64,000 nucleotides of DNA from Paramarasmius palmivorus (taxonomy: Eukaryota; Basidiomycota; Agaricomycetes; Agaricales; Marasmiaceae). Below, piece by piece: positions 32,543 through 45,818 of this stretch. Made by a program: the position numbers and the translations under genes. The notes under the pieces are model-generated. The model did not search any database and was not told the DNA's origin. It saw only the letters and a program-made list of their open reading frames with translations. The stretch is taken from positions 1 through 64,000 of the forward strand of contig JAYKXP010000132.1 of assembly GCA_037176845.1 (NCBI GenBank), given 5' to 3'. How positions within the stretch are numbered: position 1 is the first letter of the stretch; each line of letters starts with the position of its first letter.

Positions 32543-34486
32543 TTACACATTTTCTTCTGGTCGAGCCGTCCCCTTTTTGCTATCCTCTGAACGATTCGGA
32601 GTTTCGTCTCCCTTGGCCTGTTAAGAAACATATCGGGAAATCAGGACACCAAAATAATCTGGAGAAATGTTACCTCTGGATTGGAGCTTGTGGACGAGTT
32701 ATCATTACCTCCGACGCCGTTGCCTGCTTGTTGATGGGTGTTGCGAGATCCCAGCCTATCAGCGCGGATTCGATCGGAGAGTTCCAACAAGTCGAGGCTC
32801 TTAAAGTTCGAGCGACTTGTCAAACTGTGATGGTCTCGAGTTTAGGACATGTTTTGTACGCAACAGAGAACATACATGATTACTGTAGCAATAGAAACGG
32901 TGTTTAGGTCACGTACTCAATGAGGGTGATGTAGTGGACGTACTTGTCATATAGGCATAAATCGTCGACTGGCAGCCAAGAAGCGGAACCCTGTCATGGT
33001 TAAGTGCGTGTTTTTGAATGCAAACAGAAATATATGTCACCAGATGAGTAGGTGCGGATGGGCAAAGTACTGGGTCAAGACATAAAGATGAGCCAGCGCT
33101 ACCATACCACCACGAGCTACCGCATAATGTAGCAACTTCTCAAGCATCGGAGTGGTTCTGCATTCGGACGTTAGTCCATAACGATACAGTAGATCAAATC
33201 ACAACTCGAGTTTACTTTTTGACTCCATAATCATCAGGCCTACCCAAAGACCAAGCCAATGAAGCGACCATTGTCACTTCGCTGACCATCAAAAAAAGGA
33301 CATGGGCTAGCATCCCGTTCTGGAGATAGAGTCAGTTGATAACTATCGCTAGCATAAACAAGTACTAACGGTAAAGGTTGCGTCAGTCACCCATGACAAT
33401 GCAGGATACTGAGGCTCGACACGATAATTGTTGCTATCTTGGACCGGCATCTTTGATGACCAAGAGAGGATTAATATATTATAAAACAGACTTACAAAGA
33501 CTGGCAACTAGATTTGATCATAAAATCGTCAGAATAACAGAAAATCAAAAGACTTGTGAGTGACTGACGCAGGGCTGCAACAGCAGCGAGCGCCTGAGGT
33601 CAATCGTCAGGAGGTGCCCAATGCTGCAGTTTCTAGACACACCCACCATAGCTATTGGCACAAATCGATGTACCAGACCAGCTGAGCTCCAGTAAACGAC
33701 GAGTTCCAAGATCTCGAAAGTATGATTTACCGTTGTAAATGCGCAGCGCAAAGTACGCTTGAACACTGCAGACTGTATTTAGATATAGTTATTTAACGTG
33801 GCGAGTGATACACACCCGAGGGAAATTATTGCACCAGTCGCATAGTCTGAAAGCACAGATTCAACACTAGTGGAGAGGTTAGAGTTGTAAATCGGAACTG
33901 TTTCATCGGAACTGCACTGACGAGGCCTCGGAAGCCTAGTTATCCATCAATCAGCTTACATGTCTACGAAATTAGGCGTGGCACATACCGCCCCATGTTT
34001 TTGATGCTTCAGGTTCCAGTTAACCACAGTGTGTGCTATCTCTGCGACGCTAGTGAGGTACAGAAAGAGAAAGTTGAAGATCTGTGGTAACGCAGTGTGC
34101 CTTGATATGCTTACATAGAAGCGCCCAACTGAACGCCGCGTCATTCAATGTTGCGTAGATGCGTAAAGACGATGGGATCACTTACAAAATTGCTGAGCGT
34201 CCACTTTTCTTCGGATGACTTGGTCAAAATCCAGCCACGAAGGATATTCAGCCCGTGAAACCTAGAATTGAGTCAGGATATGTTGGAGCTTGGTTCGGAT
34301 ATAACGCACAGAATCAAGGTGATGAGCCCTGCGACGGTTAAGTCAGTATCGGACGCAAACAACACCCTGCGAGACCTTACAATGATGCTGAGTGCTTATA
34401 CCGACAGAAAGGTCAATGATATAAGGAAGGACAACAGTTGGCGGATTAGCCAAAGAATCAGACGCGGAAAATGTCGAGTTCGTCAT
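32543..34486 (-). CDS. DUF6534-type multi-pass membrane protein
   Basis: DUF6534 proteins are seven-helix membrane proteins abundant in Agaricomycetes; their role is unknown. The gene has many short exons and not every boundary is resolved. Recognisable exons, in order, are the start MTNSTFSASDSLANPP (ATG 34486) and FHGLNILRGWILTKSSEEKW (about 34170-34260). Next come IFNFLFLYLTSVAEIAHTVV (about 34030-34090), MLAHVLFLMVSEVTMVASLAW (about 33240-33300, core VLFLMVSEVTMVASLAW) and LEKLLHYAVARGGMVALAHL (about 33080-33160). The cytosolic tail reads RDHHSLTSRSNFKSLDL (about 32750-32830). The last exon ends at the stop 32543-32545 after an intron with donor GTAACA. The order and spacing match the family, including the typical polar tail after helix seven. 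Exons between 33300 and 33960 are uncertain, and a broken gene is not excluded. Confidence 0.6.
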
Positions 34487-35360
34487 GATTTAGGGAGTAG
34501 TTGAAAGAGTGTGTGAAAGATTTTTGTTGAGCGCATCCGGTTTATGTACCTCCAGACCCTGAACAGCATTCCAGATGTGATTGGATCACATCAAAAGGCA
34601 GTCGCTAGGTGATTGTAATTGACGGCGTCTCGATAAACATGAATGGCTATCTGTCCATACCTCGGCGTCACACAGAGAGAATAGGAATCGAATCGAGAGT
34701 TCGGCGATACGGTCGCCTGATGGTGGTTAGAGTCAAGAACCTAAAAGGGAAGGAAACCGGTGCGATGACTAAAATAGATAAGATTAGATTCTCTTTCCGC
34801 AACCGTAGCGCTACCGAATTCCTATCTCCTACAGCATTCTGGTTTTTCCAGAAAGTCCCAGTGATGAGGCGTCCGAACCTCCCATCCAGCGAAAAAAATT
34901 CAAGGAAACGTAAAATGGAGGATCCAAGTCCTCAACATGCTGATAGGTCGCCCATTCACCCTCAGAAATTCGTTCTGGTGTCAGAACCTCAACTTCCAAT
35001 CTTGTGGTCTCTTTAAAAAGGGTCAGATTTGAGAGTGTAGGCCTGCATGCACGCGTACGGTATGTTGCTCGATGGTAGCTAGGCAAAGCGGTACTCATTT
35101 CTTGAGAGCAGATTCTCTTTCGCTGGGATACGCGTCCTCATAAGTCGAAGGGTCGTATACGTTGTCAACGTGAAAAGGTGTTCGATTAGGGGAACTCACA
35201 AAAGGTGCGTCTACTGGTATCAATACATCATACGACAACTAACCACACCATAGAATAAAGTACAAGGAGGAAGCGAAATAAAGGAATAGCGTCGAAGATT
35301 TTTCAACAAGAATACGCCAAGGTCTTAGAAAAGTCGCCCGATGAACCACCAGCAGTAAAA
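34487..35360. other. Spacer, no confident gene
   Basis: A 135-codon plus-strand frame (34609-35016) and a 90-codon minus-strand frame (35098-34829) overlap here. Neither shows a recognisable motif or a splice partner, so no gene is called. Confidence 0.4.
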
Positions 35361-36326
35361 TCAACATCCCATGGTCTCCTTGTCCAGGAAGAACAAGCCC
35401 AGGCATTTGGTGGTATCCCCGGTCTTCGTGGACATAGATGTGTTGAACCAAGGACCACTGCCCAGACCTCTTCCGCAGTCGGAATCGCTCATCTCACTAC
35501 CACCATCATTCACCAACTCATCCACCTCTTCTTCGTCGGAGTCGGTCTCATATTCCATGACATCTAAAGGCCCGATCTTCTCCGTTGCCTTCAAATACGC
35601 ACTACGTTTTGCTCCCTGGTCCACGAAGTGCTCTATAACCTCGAATGCCGACTTTTCGCATTTCTTCATGTCTTCGTCGGGACTAATGGTATAATTGGCG
35701 ATGTAAAGTGGGCCTTGGAATGGATTGAAAGGGTCGATAAACATGGGAGGATCTTCGGAATCTTCATCTTCATGATTTACGGGGAGTTCTTCACCGTCGA
35801 CGGGGAGCGGACCCAGAACGATGATAGGAGCGCTGCGAGGTTCCACAGCGCCGGTATCTGGGTCCGCTACTGGGGCGAAGAGCGCGCATCCCTCGACTTC
35901 CTCATCTACACGGATAGTCACCTCTTCTCCACTCTCAACAAGCTCGTCAACCTCACATTCTTCCGGATACTCCTTTGCCGTATCATACTCTGATCCGTCT
36001 TCCACCGACATTTGCTCATCGTCGTAGTATGAATCTGCTGTTTCAGATATCGCTTCGCAGAACATATCCTCGTCGTCTTCGTCGTCTGAGAAATCGGAAC
36101 GTTCGTCATCAGCGAAGCCACTCTCAGATTCGGCGTCGGATGATGTGTAAACAGGGCTCTGCGAAAGGTGTTGAGTGCGTACTGTGGAAGCTAGTTGCTC
36201 CCAGTTGCCCTTGCGCTTGATATCAGTGCGTTATGCGGGATGGAGGAACGATTGGAGACATACCAGGAACTTCCGTCGATCCATAATGCGGAGGTTTTCG
36301 CTGAGGTCTTGCTCTGTGTAGGACAT
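35361..36326 (-). CDS. Acidic hypothetical protein, GNW family copy 2
   Basis: Function unknown. Exons are 36326-36264 (MSYTEQDLSENLRIMDRRKFL, 21 codons; core ENLRIMDRRKFL) and 36209-35361, with a 54-nt phase-0 intron (GTATGT...CGCAAG), giving 303 aa. The splice joins RRKFL to GNWEQLA, as in the paralog at 31579-32329. The acceptor is AAG; a second possible AAG lies 6 nt upstream and would add two residues. The protein is very acidic, with runs such as FADDERSDFSDDEDDEDM and ETDSDEEEVDELV. A central segment, KSAFEVIEHFVDQGAKRSAYL, looks helical. No membrane segment is seen. It is much longer and more acidic than its paralog, mainly through inserted Asp/Glu-rich stretches. Confidence 0.65.
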
Positions 36327-37053
36327 GCTGGAGGGGAGACGAAGAGGAAGAAGCTGGTGGTTCTAAGGCACCTAATACTCAGAGGTGTTTTATGCGATTG
36401 TGCTGTTGATCGACCAGCCCATTGTCCACAGATTTTGTGGCAGGGCCACTTCGTGTGCATTGTTGGTCCACAGTCTTTCCGCGTTTGGGTTTTTATTGTC
36501 CTGGGCCACGCTGTCAGCTGAACAGCTACTCATCGTGCGTCTGGTCGATCCGCTGTTCTCAGAACTATCATTGGTGTTCCGAAGGTATGTACTTATGTTG
36601 TAACTACGTTGTCACTCATTTGGGGCTAACATGGTATCCCTAGGCTTTGCAGTTGATTTAGTACAAGAGTCTAGCCAATTTAGTGTCATGCTGCCGAGCA
36701 GCTCGTCAGATCTCTACCGCTTTACGAAGCCGCCGATCTGGAGCACTGGCTAGTCGCACCTCGATGTATGCTGTTGCCTTAAGCGCTCAAGAAAGCCACA
36801 GGTCAGTCTCCTAGTATCTTCACCTTATTTTATGTATTAACTCTATTGTCAGTTCATTCTCGGATCGCAGGGTGTGTTTTCGAACTTCGGATTCCTTCTC
36901 ATCGTATCCAAATATTGTGTATAAATTCTTGTTTGACTATACAAAGATGTCCAGCAGGAGGTACCACTTGTATAGTAGACATATTCAAAAGTCCAGGTCG
37001 TACTCGAGAATAAATAACATTCCAAGCAACCTCGCTCTCGTATCGTTGACGCG
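36327..37053. other. Spacer, no confident gene
   Basis: Frames on both strands are short and lack motifs. The left part is presumably the promoter of the 36326 gene and the right part is the 3' flank of the TAP-like hydrolase. Confidence 0.4.
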
Positions 37054-39336
37054 TCACATGCCAATAGATGACAGTACAACTCCGCGACGCCCAGTCGACG
37101 AAGATCCCATTCGCTTCAGGGCGTGTAACAATTTGACTTCTTCCTTATACCCAACCTCATTAGCGTCGCGATCGCGCTTTGCCAACTCCGAAGTGGAGTT
37201 GAGTAAGTCGAATGAGTGTCCGAGAATTGGGCAAATGGTGTCGGGTTCTGGAAGAGTACCGTTGATGAAGTAGGCGCGGACGGTGTTCGCAGTACAGACG
37301 GAAGGGGCTGCTAGTGAACTGTGCTGGAATTGAAAGTATTGGCTCAGTGCATAGTATTGCGGAAACCGAGACAAACTTACTCCAGACGAATCCTGAGTGA
37401 GAACAACAGATCCAGGGAAGTTCTTTGAGACTACGTAGGCACTAAAGACGAGTACTGTTAGCACATGTCGGATACTGCTTAATTATGGCACCTTACGCCT
37501 GAATGCTGGTTACGGGATCTACCAATGACCATGAAGATATTAGAATAGGGCAATCTAGGGAAGTCAGGGAACACACCAGCAGTATTGCCGATAATCAGCA
37601 TTGGGTAGCTTGTATTCCCAGAGATAGGGCCTGATTATATTATGATAGTATCATGCGTTTGAGCAATATGCATTAACTTCGCTACTCACCCCTAAAGAAG
37701 TTTCTCTGAAACTCGGGCCAAGAGCTACCCAGCCTTTCAGTATGCACCAGAAAACCGTAGCCCTACGAGACGTACCTGCAAGAAATCTGTGCACTGGCAA
37801 ATTGACTGTTCCATCCTGAGACTTCTAAACTCTCTTGCCAGTGTTTCTCGGCATCTTCTAGACTGGATGGGACAATCCCAGCATCGTTGCATATATAGGT
37901 TTGCTGTCCATCCAAGACCTTTTCGAAGGTGTATTCGGAAGAGTTACAGGCGCATTCGAATAAAGGCACCCCCGATATATTCCATATCCCAGATCCATCT
38001 CCAGATTCCAGGTCAGCTAATGCAGTAGCCAGCTTGGGCCAGTGGGAAGGTCCGTATAGGCTTGATATAATGGCTCCTCGTAGGTTTTCGTAATCCACGA
38101 AGCCATAGGAACCTTCGATACGAACGGCGACAGGAACACGAATCGTGGATTCGTATAATTTGTTGAGCCTTGCTCCGATGGCTTCAGGTGTTGAGTCGTA
38201 GAAGGCGCAGAGTTCTGGGCCCGCGTTGTGGCAATCGTTGAAAAACCAATTAAGAGCTTTATCAGCGTCTAGAGCACCCAGCTTCCACTGGCCTACAGAA
38301 TAGAGTCAAGTCACTCGAGAGATGGAAGAAAGTCGCACATACCTGTGAAATTAATCATTTTCAACGTCGACTATCCCGTCAATGACCAATCGCTCTATTT
38401 TGTCCTGAGAGAGAATGAATGGGACGGTGATACAAACTCAAGTGACTGAACTTACCGGGAACATAGCTGCGAACGTCGCGCCAAGGACCGAGCCATATCT
38501 TCAAGAAAGGATCAGTCACATGTATTCAAAAACAATGTTAAACGCACGAGAATCCCCAAAACTGAAGTTTGTCCCTGCCATGAACTTCTGAGATATGGAG
38601 CATGTCTTGAGCCACATGCGAAGTCGAAAAGTAAGGTAAAAGGTCCATGAAACGTTCTCGAACAAGCTGGCCATTGATCTTGCTACGAGCCCAGAAACTT
38701 GCGACATCGTCCGACGAATGATTTAGCTCTTTGATACTTGGCTGATACACATCTTACGTTCCTCGCGACTCTCAAACCATTCTATTCGTGGAGTAGAGCG
38801 TGATAGACCTAGTAGAAGAGTTATTAGAAAGCTGTCCACAACCTCTGAGTCATTTGATGAAGTTATATACCTCGAGGATCGAAAGAGACAATGTCGAACT
38901 CTGGCCCGACGATTTGCGCCAAGTCCTGGCCTGATCCGACGACGAACTCGACACCACTGTTTCCTGGTCCGCCGGGATTGAAAAAGATCGGGCCACGGTA
39001 CTCTGGGCTGTCGGCAGAGACATTGGCCTTTATTCGAGTGATAGCTATAGCGGCCGACTCTCCTTCTGGGTTAGAGTAATCGAGAGGAACCTGGAGGCGA
39101 GCACATTCGAGGGGCTCAGAATAACATGGAACCCATGTTAACTCCTTTGTGGGCCCAATCTAAATGAGGCTTGTATTCAGTGATGGTATATAACACGTAG
39201 TTCAAGTAGAACTCACAGATGCCCAAGATGACTCGGTCCACTCTCCTCGAGTAACGAGATTGGAAGCTTGTCCAACGGTAAGGAAGGATAGTAAGCCCGC
39301 GGTGACGAGATTCAGTCCTTTTGTACTTTGGACCAT
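37054..39336 (-). pseudogene. TAP-like secreted alpha/beta hydrolase with frame breaks
   Basis: This belongs to the S33-like family of secreted tripeptidyl aminopeptidase (TAP) homologs, which trim peptides outside the cell. The start at 39336 gives a signal peptide (LVTAGLLSFLTVGQA). In order come WVPCYSEPLECARLQVPLDY, the oxyanion-type block GPIFFNPGGPGNSG, and VSFDPRG. The nucleophile elbow WGFSYGSVLG is formed across a splice (38548 to 38498). After MFPDKIERLVIDGIVD comes ALDADKALNWFF, then the acid region LIIGNTADPVTSIQAAYVVS. The TAP C-terminal block is PGSVVLTQDSSG with CPILGHSFD. At least nine short introns are present. Two frame breaks are visible: an in-frame TAA at 38351-38353, where one extra A shifts DYFTG, and a shift near 38745-38760. 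Either this is a recent pseudogene or these are single-base sequence errors. Confidence 0.82.
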
Positions 39337-41514
39337 GAACGATGGAGAAAAGAATTCGAGTGATAAATAAAAGAGTAAGACGTTAATTCGTGAATAGGTG
39401 GATGGGGTGAAACTTGAGATGACTGATAGCTTTTATACGCCAGGGCGAATATTGAGACCTCAAGTAAACAAACAAGGGTGTTGTGGAGTTTGCGTCATGG
39501 CCGCGATACATATCACTTGAGCGTGCACAAAAGAAGGAGCCTTCCCTGTACGCTTGCAGTGAGGAAAGGAGTGAACCTGTGATAGCTCTCCACTTGATCA
39601 ATGGGAGCTAGGCTCCCACGCCAACGATGGTAGGAAGTAGGGAGTTGAAAGAGTAAGGATCTACCAACACATCGCTTCAACGAATTAAAAGGAAAGAGAA
39701 GCAGAGCAAAGTAATTAGTGATGTAAGTGGGCTTTCAAGGAGTGCTCGCACCAGCGTAGAACGGTTCAACTAAAGCAGGAACAAGTACTGGCTCAGCAAG
39801 GAGGCCACTATCCAATGGTCCTATGCCAAGAGTGTCTCGGAATATAAAGAATGAGTACAAGCACGAACACTGGTTGAATGCACATGCCTCGTGTCCCATT
39901 CGCTGAGCCTGAGTCCTGATATCGGAATCGTTGAGATGCTAGAATACTACCTGCACAGGATCAACATGAATGCAATGTCCGGAGGAGTCGGGATACACCT
40001 TCTCAACACGATAGCATCCACGTGAGAAAGCGATGTCCTCCGAGCTCTTAGCCACAGGTTCGACTCTATTGGTGTCATTCGTGGCAGTGAGCGAACGACA
40101 GCGGGTAGTCACGCGTGAAGTGAAATCGGGTTGAGGTTTCATATGTAACATGGACCGTGGACTGTGGTAAGTAGATCATGGCTTATCCTGTAATTTCAAG
40201 GGACCAGAAAAGACGTAGGTAGTGACGCACCAGAAGAGCGAGAATTTATGTACTGCCAGGCTTATGTGTTTGCAATGCATTGGTTGTTTATGAAATTCCA
40301 CTGTATTAACGATTAGCTTTACCAGGTAACCGACCGAGAGTGAAGGAGAGGCTTTGATTATTAATTGGCTTTAAAAAAGCTTTGTGACTTCGTTCAGGAA
40401 TGGTGTAACTGGTAACAACTTTAGAATCAGAGAACCGAACATTGATCTATCGGGTGAGAGCGCACCAGAATTTACTCAATGTATGGGCGGTCAATGATGC
40501 AAGCAACGCCGTATTTTGCTTTATCAGTTGATCTACGCACTACCTCGGCTTCAGCGTCGCTCGACCAATAAAGCAAAAAGATAGTCCAACTGATGATGGT
40601 GGGGTGAAAGGAAAACGTCGAGCGCTTATTTCACATTTGGACGTGGCCCAGGATCACGTTTTAGCCTTACCTTAATAGGAATCCTTGGAATTTTCGTGAC
40701 TTTTCCGTCACCCAGACGCGTCTTCCCGTCACGGTCTTCATACTTCTTCATTACCCACCATTTGCATGAGAAGTATGATCCACAAAGAGGGAGGCCCAGT
40801 CAGGCGCTAACTCCCGTTACTTGGGTTCTCCAATATTTCATGCGGTGTGCAAGTTGCCAAATGGTGTGGGTGTTGGGGATGGCCAGAATAAGCAAGCCTT
40901 CTTTGCAATACAATTACTTGCTAAATTGTACTTTTGAAATCTTGCCACCTTCGCCACTGCCTTTACTCGGCATCATCAACACAACGCTGGGGATCCGTAA
41001 GCGGTACACATTCTTGCCCGCATAAAACCTCTGCCTCGGTCGATAACAGACCTTGGAGAAGCAATCCGCATTGTACGATGGCAACCATCGATTTGTTGCG
41101 CGCAAAGGTTCTCCGAGACGAAATGGCTTTCATTTCGGATGTCATGTAATTTCTTCTCGATCAACTCCCTTTTGATGTATACACCATCGAATCGTCTTCT
41201 TACAATAGTTTCTATGGCAGCTTCAATGCCTTGTACACGCCTCAGGACCAGCAATATTGACACTTGATGAGTGTACAATAAAGCTGCTTAGCCGAATGTG
41301 GGTCCATATGTGAATCCATCACAAGAAGTTTACACGTGATACACTAGTAGCGGGTGTTCCGATTCGTTCTGCTTTGTACTCTCAGCGCCCACTTTCTCCA
41401 ACAGCTGCTTCTCCTGGTTACCATGCCCTTCCTTATTGTCTGTTACGGGAACAAATACAAAGAGCATTTTCGACTGTTCGTCACCCATACGAAAAAGAGA
41501 TAAAGCTACGAGGA
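39337..41514. other. Long spacer, no gene recognised
   Basis: About 2.2 kb without a supported gene. The longest frames (109 and 100 codons around 40.7-41.3 kb) overlap on opposite strands and have no motif. The left end should hold the promoter of the hydrolase gene and the right end that of the 41515 gene. Confidence 0.45.
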
Positions 41515-44500
41515 ATGGCCCAAGCCGAATCGAAAACAACTACGAAATCGCATAGACGAAAATGGCACACTATAGGCCAGGCATGTCCCTTCTACTCATT
41601 TGTCGACCTAATGAATTAACGATATTTTAGACCAGCATCTCAAATTGAAGGCGTTGGCATCGTTGATTAGGGCAAAAGCGGCGGACTGTAGTGATCATTG
41701 GCCCTATGGTACGTTCAAGCCGCTACTGGGCCAGAAGACCGACAGTAACTTAATATTTTTAGATGACAACACTCTGTATGAATTGGAACAAATCCACCGA
41801 ACAATCATTTGCGACACCTTATTCCTCTTCTTCGCCTATGCCCACAATTATCGCTCAAGTATGCGAACATGGCCACGACTTATTCTCGGTAGCTCACTCG
41901 AAAATGCACAGAACATGGCACAAGAGATGCGAAATTCATCGTGGATTTCATAACATGTTACGAACAATTCATGGAAAAGTATAGGTTGTCACTCCATAGT
42001 GAGTGTTACATGTCTACTGGTTCTTCCAATCGTTAATCCTCCGCCTTCAGGTTCCACACAACTCCTTACACGCGGAGACATTAGAATATTGATCGAAGGT
42101 TTGTAGCGAATGTGGTACGTCTCCGTCCGCTTCCTCAACCGTCCCAGAAATTGACAATCTTTTGACAATCTTACCAGCAAGAGTATTTGCAAAACCAATA
42201 TCACGCATGACCGTGTCTCAATACCTTCACTTCATGGACGTCTACTCCTCCCTGTCTCCTTTGAATCATTGGTTCAGGTCTTTCCGAAATTGGATTTCCC
42301 CAGATTTCAACTTTCTACGACGGCAACAAAAAGGTCTGTTTTTGACCACCGGTGTCACACATATCCATTTCTCATCCTTCATCTGAACGCTAGGCTCGCC
42401 TGTACCACCAGTTCTTACAGATTTTCCGCAAACGGATGCCCAACAAACTCCTTTCAGCCATGCGACTCAGAACACACCACGCTGGTCCCTGTCGTCAGCA
42501 GCCAAGTCACCAAATTCTTCTAGTTCCACTCCTTTGCAAGCCAAGGGCGGCAGTCCTTTTTCCACTTCCTCAAATCCTCTACCTCGTCCTCCGGCTTACA
42601 TTCCAACACCACGGAACACTGAAGCCGGAACACCATTCAGCTCACCGCATGATGCATCACCTTCCAGAAGACCTCTTCCCCGTACCCCGAACGTAAAAGC
42701 ATCTTTATCTATGCCTCCCTCTGGACATGTATCTCCTGTCGGCTTGGATGGTTCGTTAGTCTCTTATCTTGTTTTCGGTCCGGTGTGAAAAGTGGATTTT
42801 GTTTAGACCGACACCTCTCTCCTCCGCCTCCGCCTACACAACCAAGGCAATCTTCTCCTAGACAGCAGGAGCCAATTCAGATCTATCAGGGTCTCCCATG
42901 CAAAATCGGCACACCAACGGCCTGCCCAATTCTGACCAACAGCGGCAGCAGCATCGCAACGACAACGAGGAAGACCAGCAGCAGCAGCAGCACCAGCAAC
43001 AGACTACACCCAACGCCACACATGGCAGCAGTCAATCCAACGCCTCCGCACAGGGAGATTCTACCGGGGCGCTCGTCCAGCTGGCGCGGCATTTTCTGGT
43101 TCAGCGAGAACGATATCTACACTCGGGGTTGTCGGGTACGCTCATTACCTTCATCCTCCTACCAGCCGTCTAACGGATCCTATTCAAGGGAACCAATGGA
43201 CAATCCGTGAACTCGATAGATATATCCATCCTCTCATTGACGCCGGGCATCGCCTGATGCTAGAAAGTAGGCTACCAGGTGCCTTCGAATTGATTCCTCG
43301 ATCGTACTAACTAGTCTTGATTAGCACCGTATTTGTCCCAGGAGGAGCGTGCGAGGAATGCCACGGCTATGCTCGGAGAATATAGGAGTAAGCCCTTCTA
43401 CACACTGTGTTACGACCTGATCTGACTATTACTCTAGACCTCTTAGACGCCTTTCCAAACAGCCTTCTCCTGGAGTACGTTCAGGAGCGTTGCGAGTTTA
43501 TCTTTAACCATGCTTGGAGAGGTAATTCTGGTTGCCTATCTGCATAAGCGTATCATGTACTCAAGATCAAATCGAAAGTCCTCCAAGATGCCGGCGTACC
43601 ACCGACGATGTCTTTTACTCCACCTGGAACACAGGCAATGCCTGGCTCTACGCCTCCGCATGATCCTAGAATGGGTCTAGGCAGTGACTCGGGGTCAACT
43701 GGGTTCTTTACGCCTTTTATGTCGTCAATGGGACAAACAACTCCGCGAGATACACCAGCCCCTTCAATGAGTGTGCCGCATTCGACTCCACAGAATGTAC
43801 CTACGCAAAGTCGGTCTTTTGACTTCGTCATTGGTCGATACTGATACACTTGACACTGACAGATCCGCCTGGCACGCCACGTACACCGCGAGCAGGACCT
43901 AAAGGCCAATCACACGGACAAGATTCGGCCACCTCGTCACAGCCTACGCCTATCATAGGCAAATCTTCATCATCTCCAAGTACGTTTCCAGAGCTTGTTC
44001 TGAATATACTGTTTTATTAATTGTTTCGTTAGATGCAAAACAGTCTTCTACGACAATGTCTACGAATCAGACAAGCTCCTCTTCGCGTGCGCTCCCTCTT
44101 CCTGCCCTCTAAAAGTTGACTGAAGTGGTTTTACAGGCCCTGAAACGCCAGGAAGCCAACGAGCTCACTGGGAAGATCTCAGTTCCCGACGAGATACCGT
44201 GCCCAGTGGTATTCATTGTATGTCTTTGGATCCTTTGTGTATCGAAGCTGACTAACTTGAATGAATGTAGTACTCCGTCCAGTCCTTCGAGGTGGTTAGT
44301 ACACTCCATTTTTTCCAATTAATCATTATCTAACCCTGCTCTTGCATCGTAGTTTCTCTGCCCGCGACTCCACCTCACTCACCACCACGAGGAACCTCGC
44401 CAGCGGAAGAACATAGCACTTCGAATGATCGTCATAACCACACATTTCCGCGTCAGCAAGGATCCCGGCCTCAACCACCTCCTAGTAAGGAATCAGAGCA

Positions 44501-45670
44501 TCCGCTTCTGCAAACGAGTTCTCATCTGTGATTTTAGATTACTGGAATGAACCTGCAAATCCTCCGGCACCAGGAGGCCGTTCATCCGGTGGCGACAATC
44601 ACTCGGCTACATCGGTTGGAGGTAGTGATGAAGCTAGAGGAGGAAGAACGCCTGCTGGACCTGACAGCGCCAATAATCCTAGGGGCTCTTCTGGGGCTCC
44701 TGGGGGTGATAATGGGCGGATCAGCTTGAATAGTGGAGGATGCGGCAGCAGTGACCCAAACAGATCGTTTGGAACCACAAACGGTGGTGGAGATAGAGCG
44801 GCTGGGGGAGATGGTCGAACCACTGTCAACGGCAATGAGAACGAGAGTAACAACAACGGCGGAAACGGCAGCGGAAGCGCAAATAACACTGGTACTGAAG
44901 CGTTCAACCCTTTTGAATGGAACCCGGACTTCAGACCTCCGCTTCGCGATATGCATCCGCCTGTGTGCGAGCTCAAAAATCCATTCCGAGCCCATAGCTT
45001 TCCGCCTCTTTCTCACCCAGACCCATCTCGAGCCACTTTTCCCGGCGAAATACACCCAACTCTTCGGCATAGCTCCTACCAATATCGTTTTGCGGGCGTC
45101 CGATGGGATATCATTCAGAAGGCCGACGAGGCTACCTTCCGAACTCAGTGGGGTATTATCACTATTCCGCTCTTAGATGAGGTTGCTGTCAAAGCTGAGG
45201 GTGACTGTAGCCTCAATCTATTCCCTGAATCGGACGCGTTCAAGCACAAGATCTGGATTGAAGCGAATCCTATAACTTCGGCCGATCTGAAGTGGTGGAT
45301 GGACTTTGGGTGGGGTCCCATAGTCATCCAACAAAAGGAGGAGATTACTCTTCGGGACGTACTAGCAGGGATTCACGACTTCTTCGACAAGCCGCTAACG
45401 CTGGTCGAATACCGACAGGCGGTGAATATACACACGGGAACATCGCACAGCAATCTGGATCGGATGAATGTTGCACGTCTCAGACGTGCAAAATCCAGAG
45501 GGTTGGAAGCGGTGGCGATGGCACATGATATTTCGTGGCCTGCGACCTTCAAGAGGTGCGATATTATGGGCTCCCACACTGCTTTTTATGGACTGCAAGT
45601 AGAATTACGTTCAAATGGAACCTGGGTATTACTATTGAGTCTGGGCAAGCAACCACCTAGATTCTACTAA
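41515..45670 (+). pseudogene. Large paralog A, N-terminal frameshifts, DUF6699 C-terminus
   Basis: This multi-exon gene is a paralog of copy B at 50811-54345. Shared exons are HLKLKALASLIRAKA (41630-41700), DTLFLFFAYAHN (41815-41850), KYRLSLH (41975) and KPISRMTVSQYLHFMDVYS (about 42190-42250). Further shared exons are LVQLARHFLVQRERYLHSGL (about 43075-43130) and LDRYIHPLIDAGHRLM (about 43215-43260). Compared with B, A has frame breaks near 41930 and near 42105 (GGTTTGT where B implies GGTTGT). Proline-, serine- and glutamine-rich exons follow (polyQ near 42970; PPGTP motifs at 43.6-43.9 kb). A long last exon (about 44538-45670) has a Gly/Asn-rich stretch, and its end (from WDIIQK through DVLAGIHDFFDKPLTLVEY) fits DUF6699, a basidiomycete family of unknown role. 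The C-terminal exon is intact. The start at 41515 is a guess. Confidence 0.6.
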
Positions 45671-45818
45671 CATCATGACATCTTTATCGCTATGACAACC
45701 ATGTCTTTGATGTACCTAATGATGATTAATCCTGTAACCCGAGATCCAGAATAGATAAGTTGATGGTCTAATGGGAGGAAACGAATCGTGTTACTTAAGT
45801 AGCACAATATATACAATA
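45671..45818. other. Short convergent spacer
   Basis: 148 bp between the DUF6699 stop and the stop of the Myb gene. It is AT-rich near 45780-45820 and carries both 3' ends. Confidence 0.5.

Noticed and set aside
42960..42995. CAG-type repeat as a stand-alone microsatellite feature
   Set aside because: It is short, interrupted and explained by the polyglutamine stretch of the paralog A exon.
44582..45082. Minus-strand frames (125-166 codons) opposite the DUF6699 exon
   Set aside because: The Ser/Pro/Arg-rich product mirrors the Gly/Asn-rich plus strand and has no independent support.
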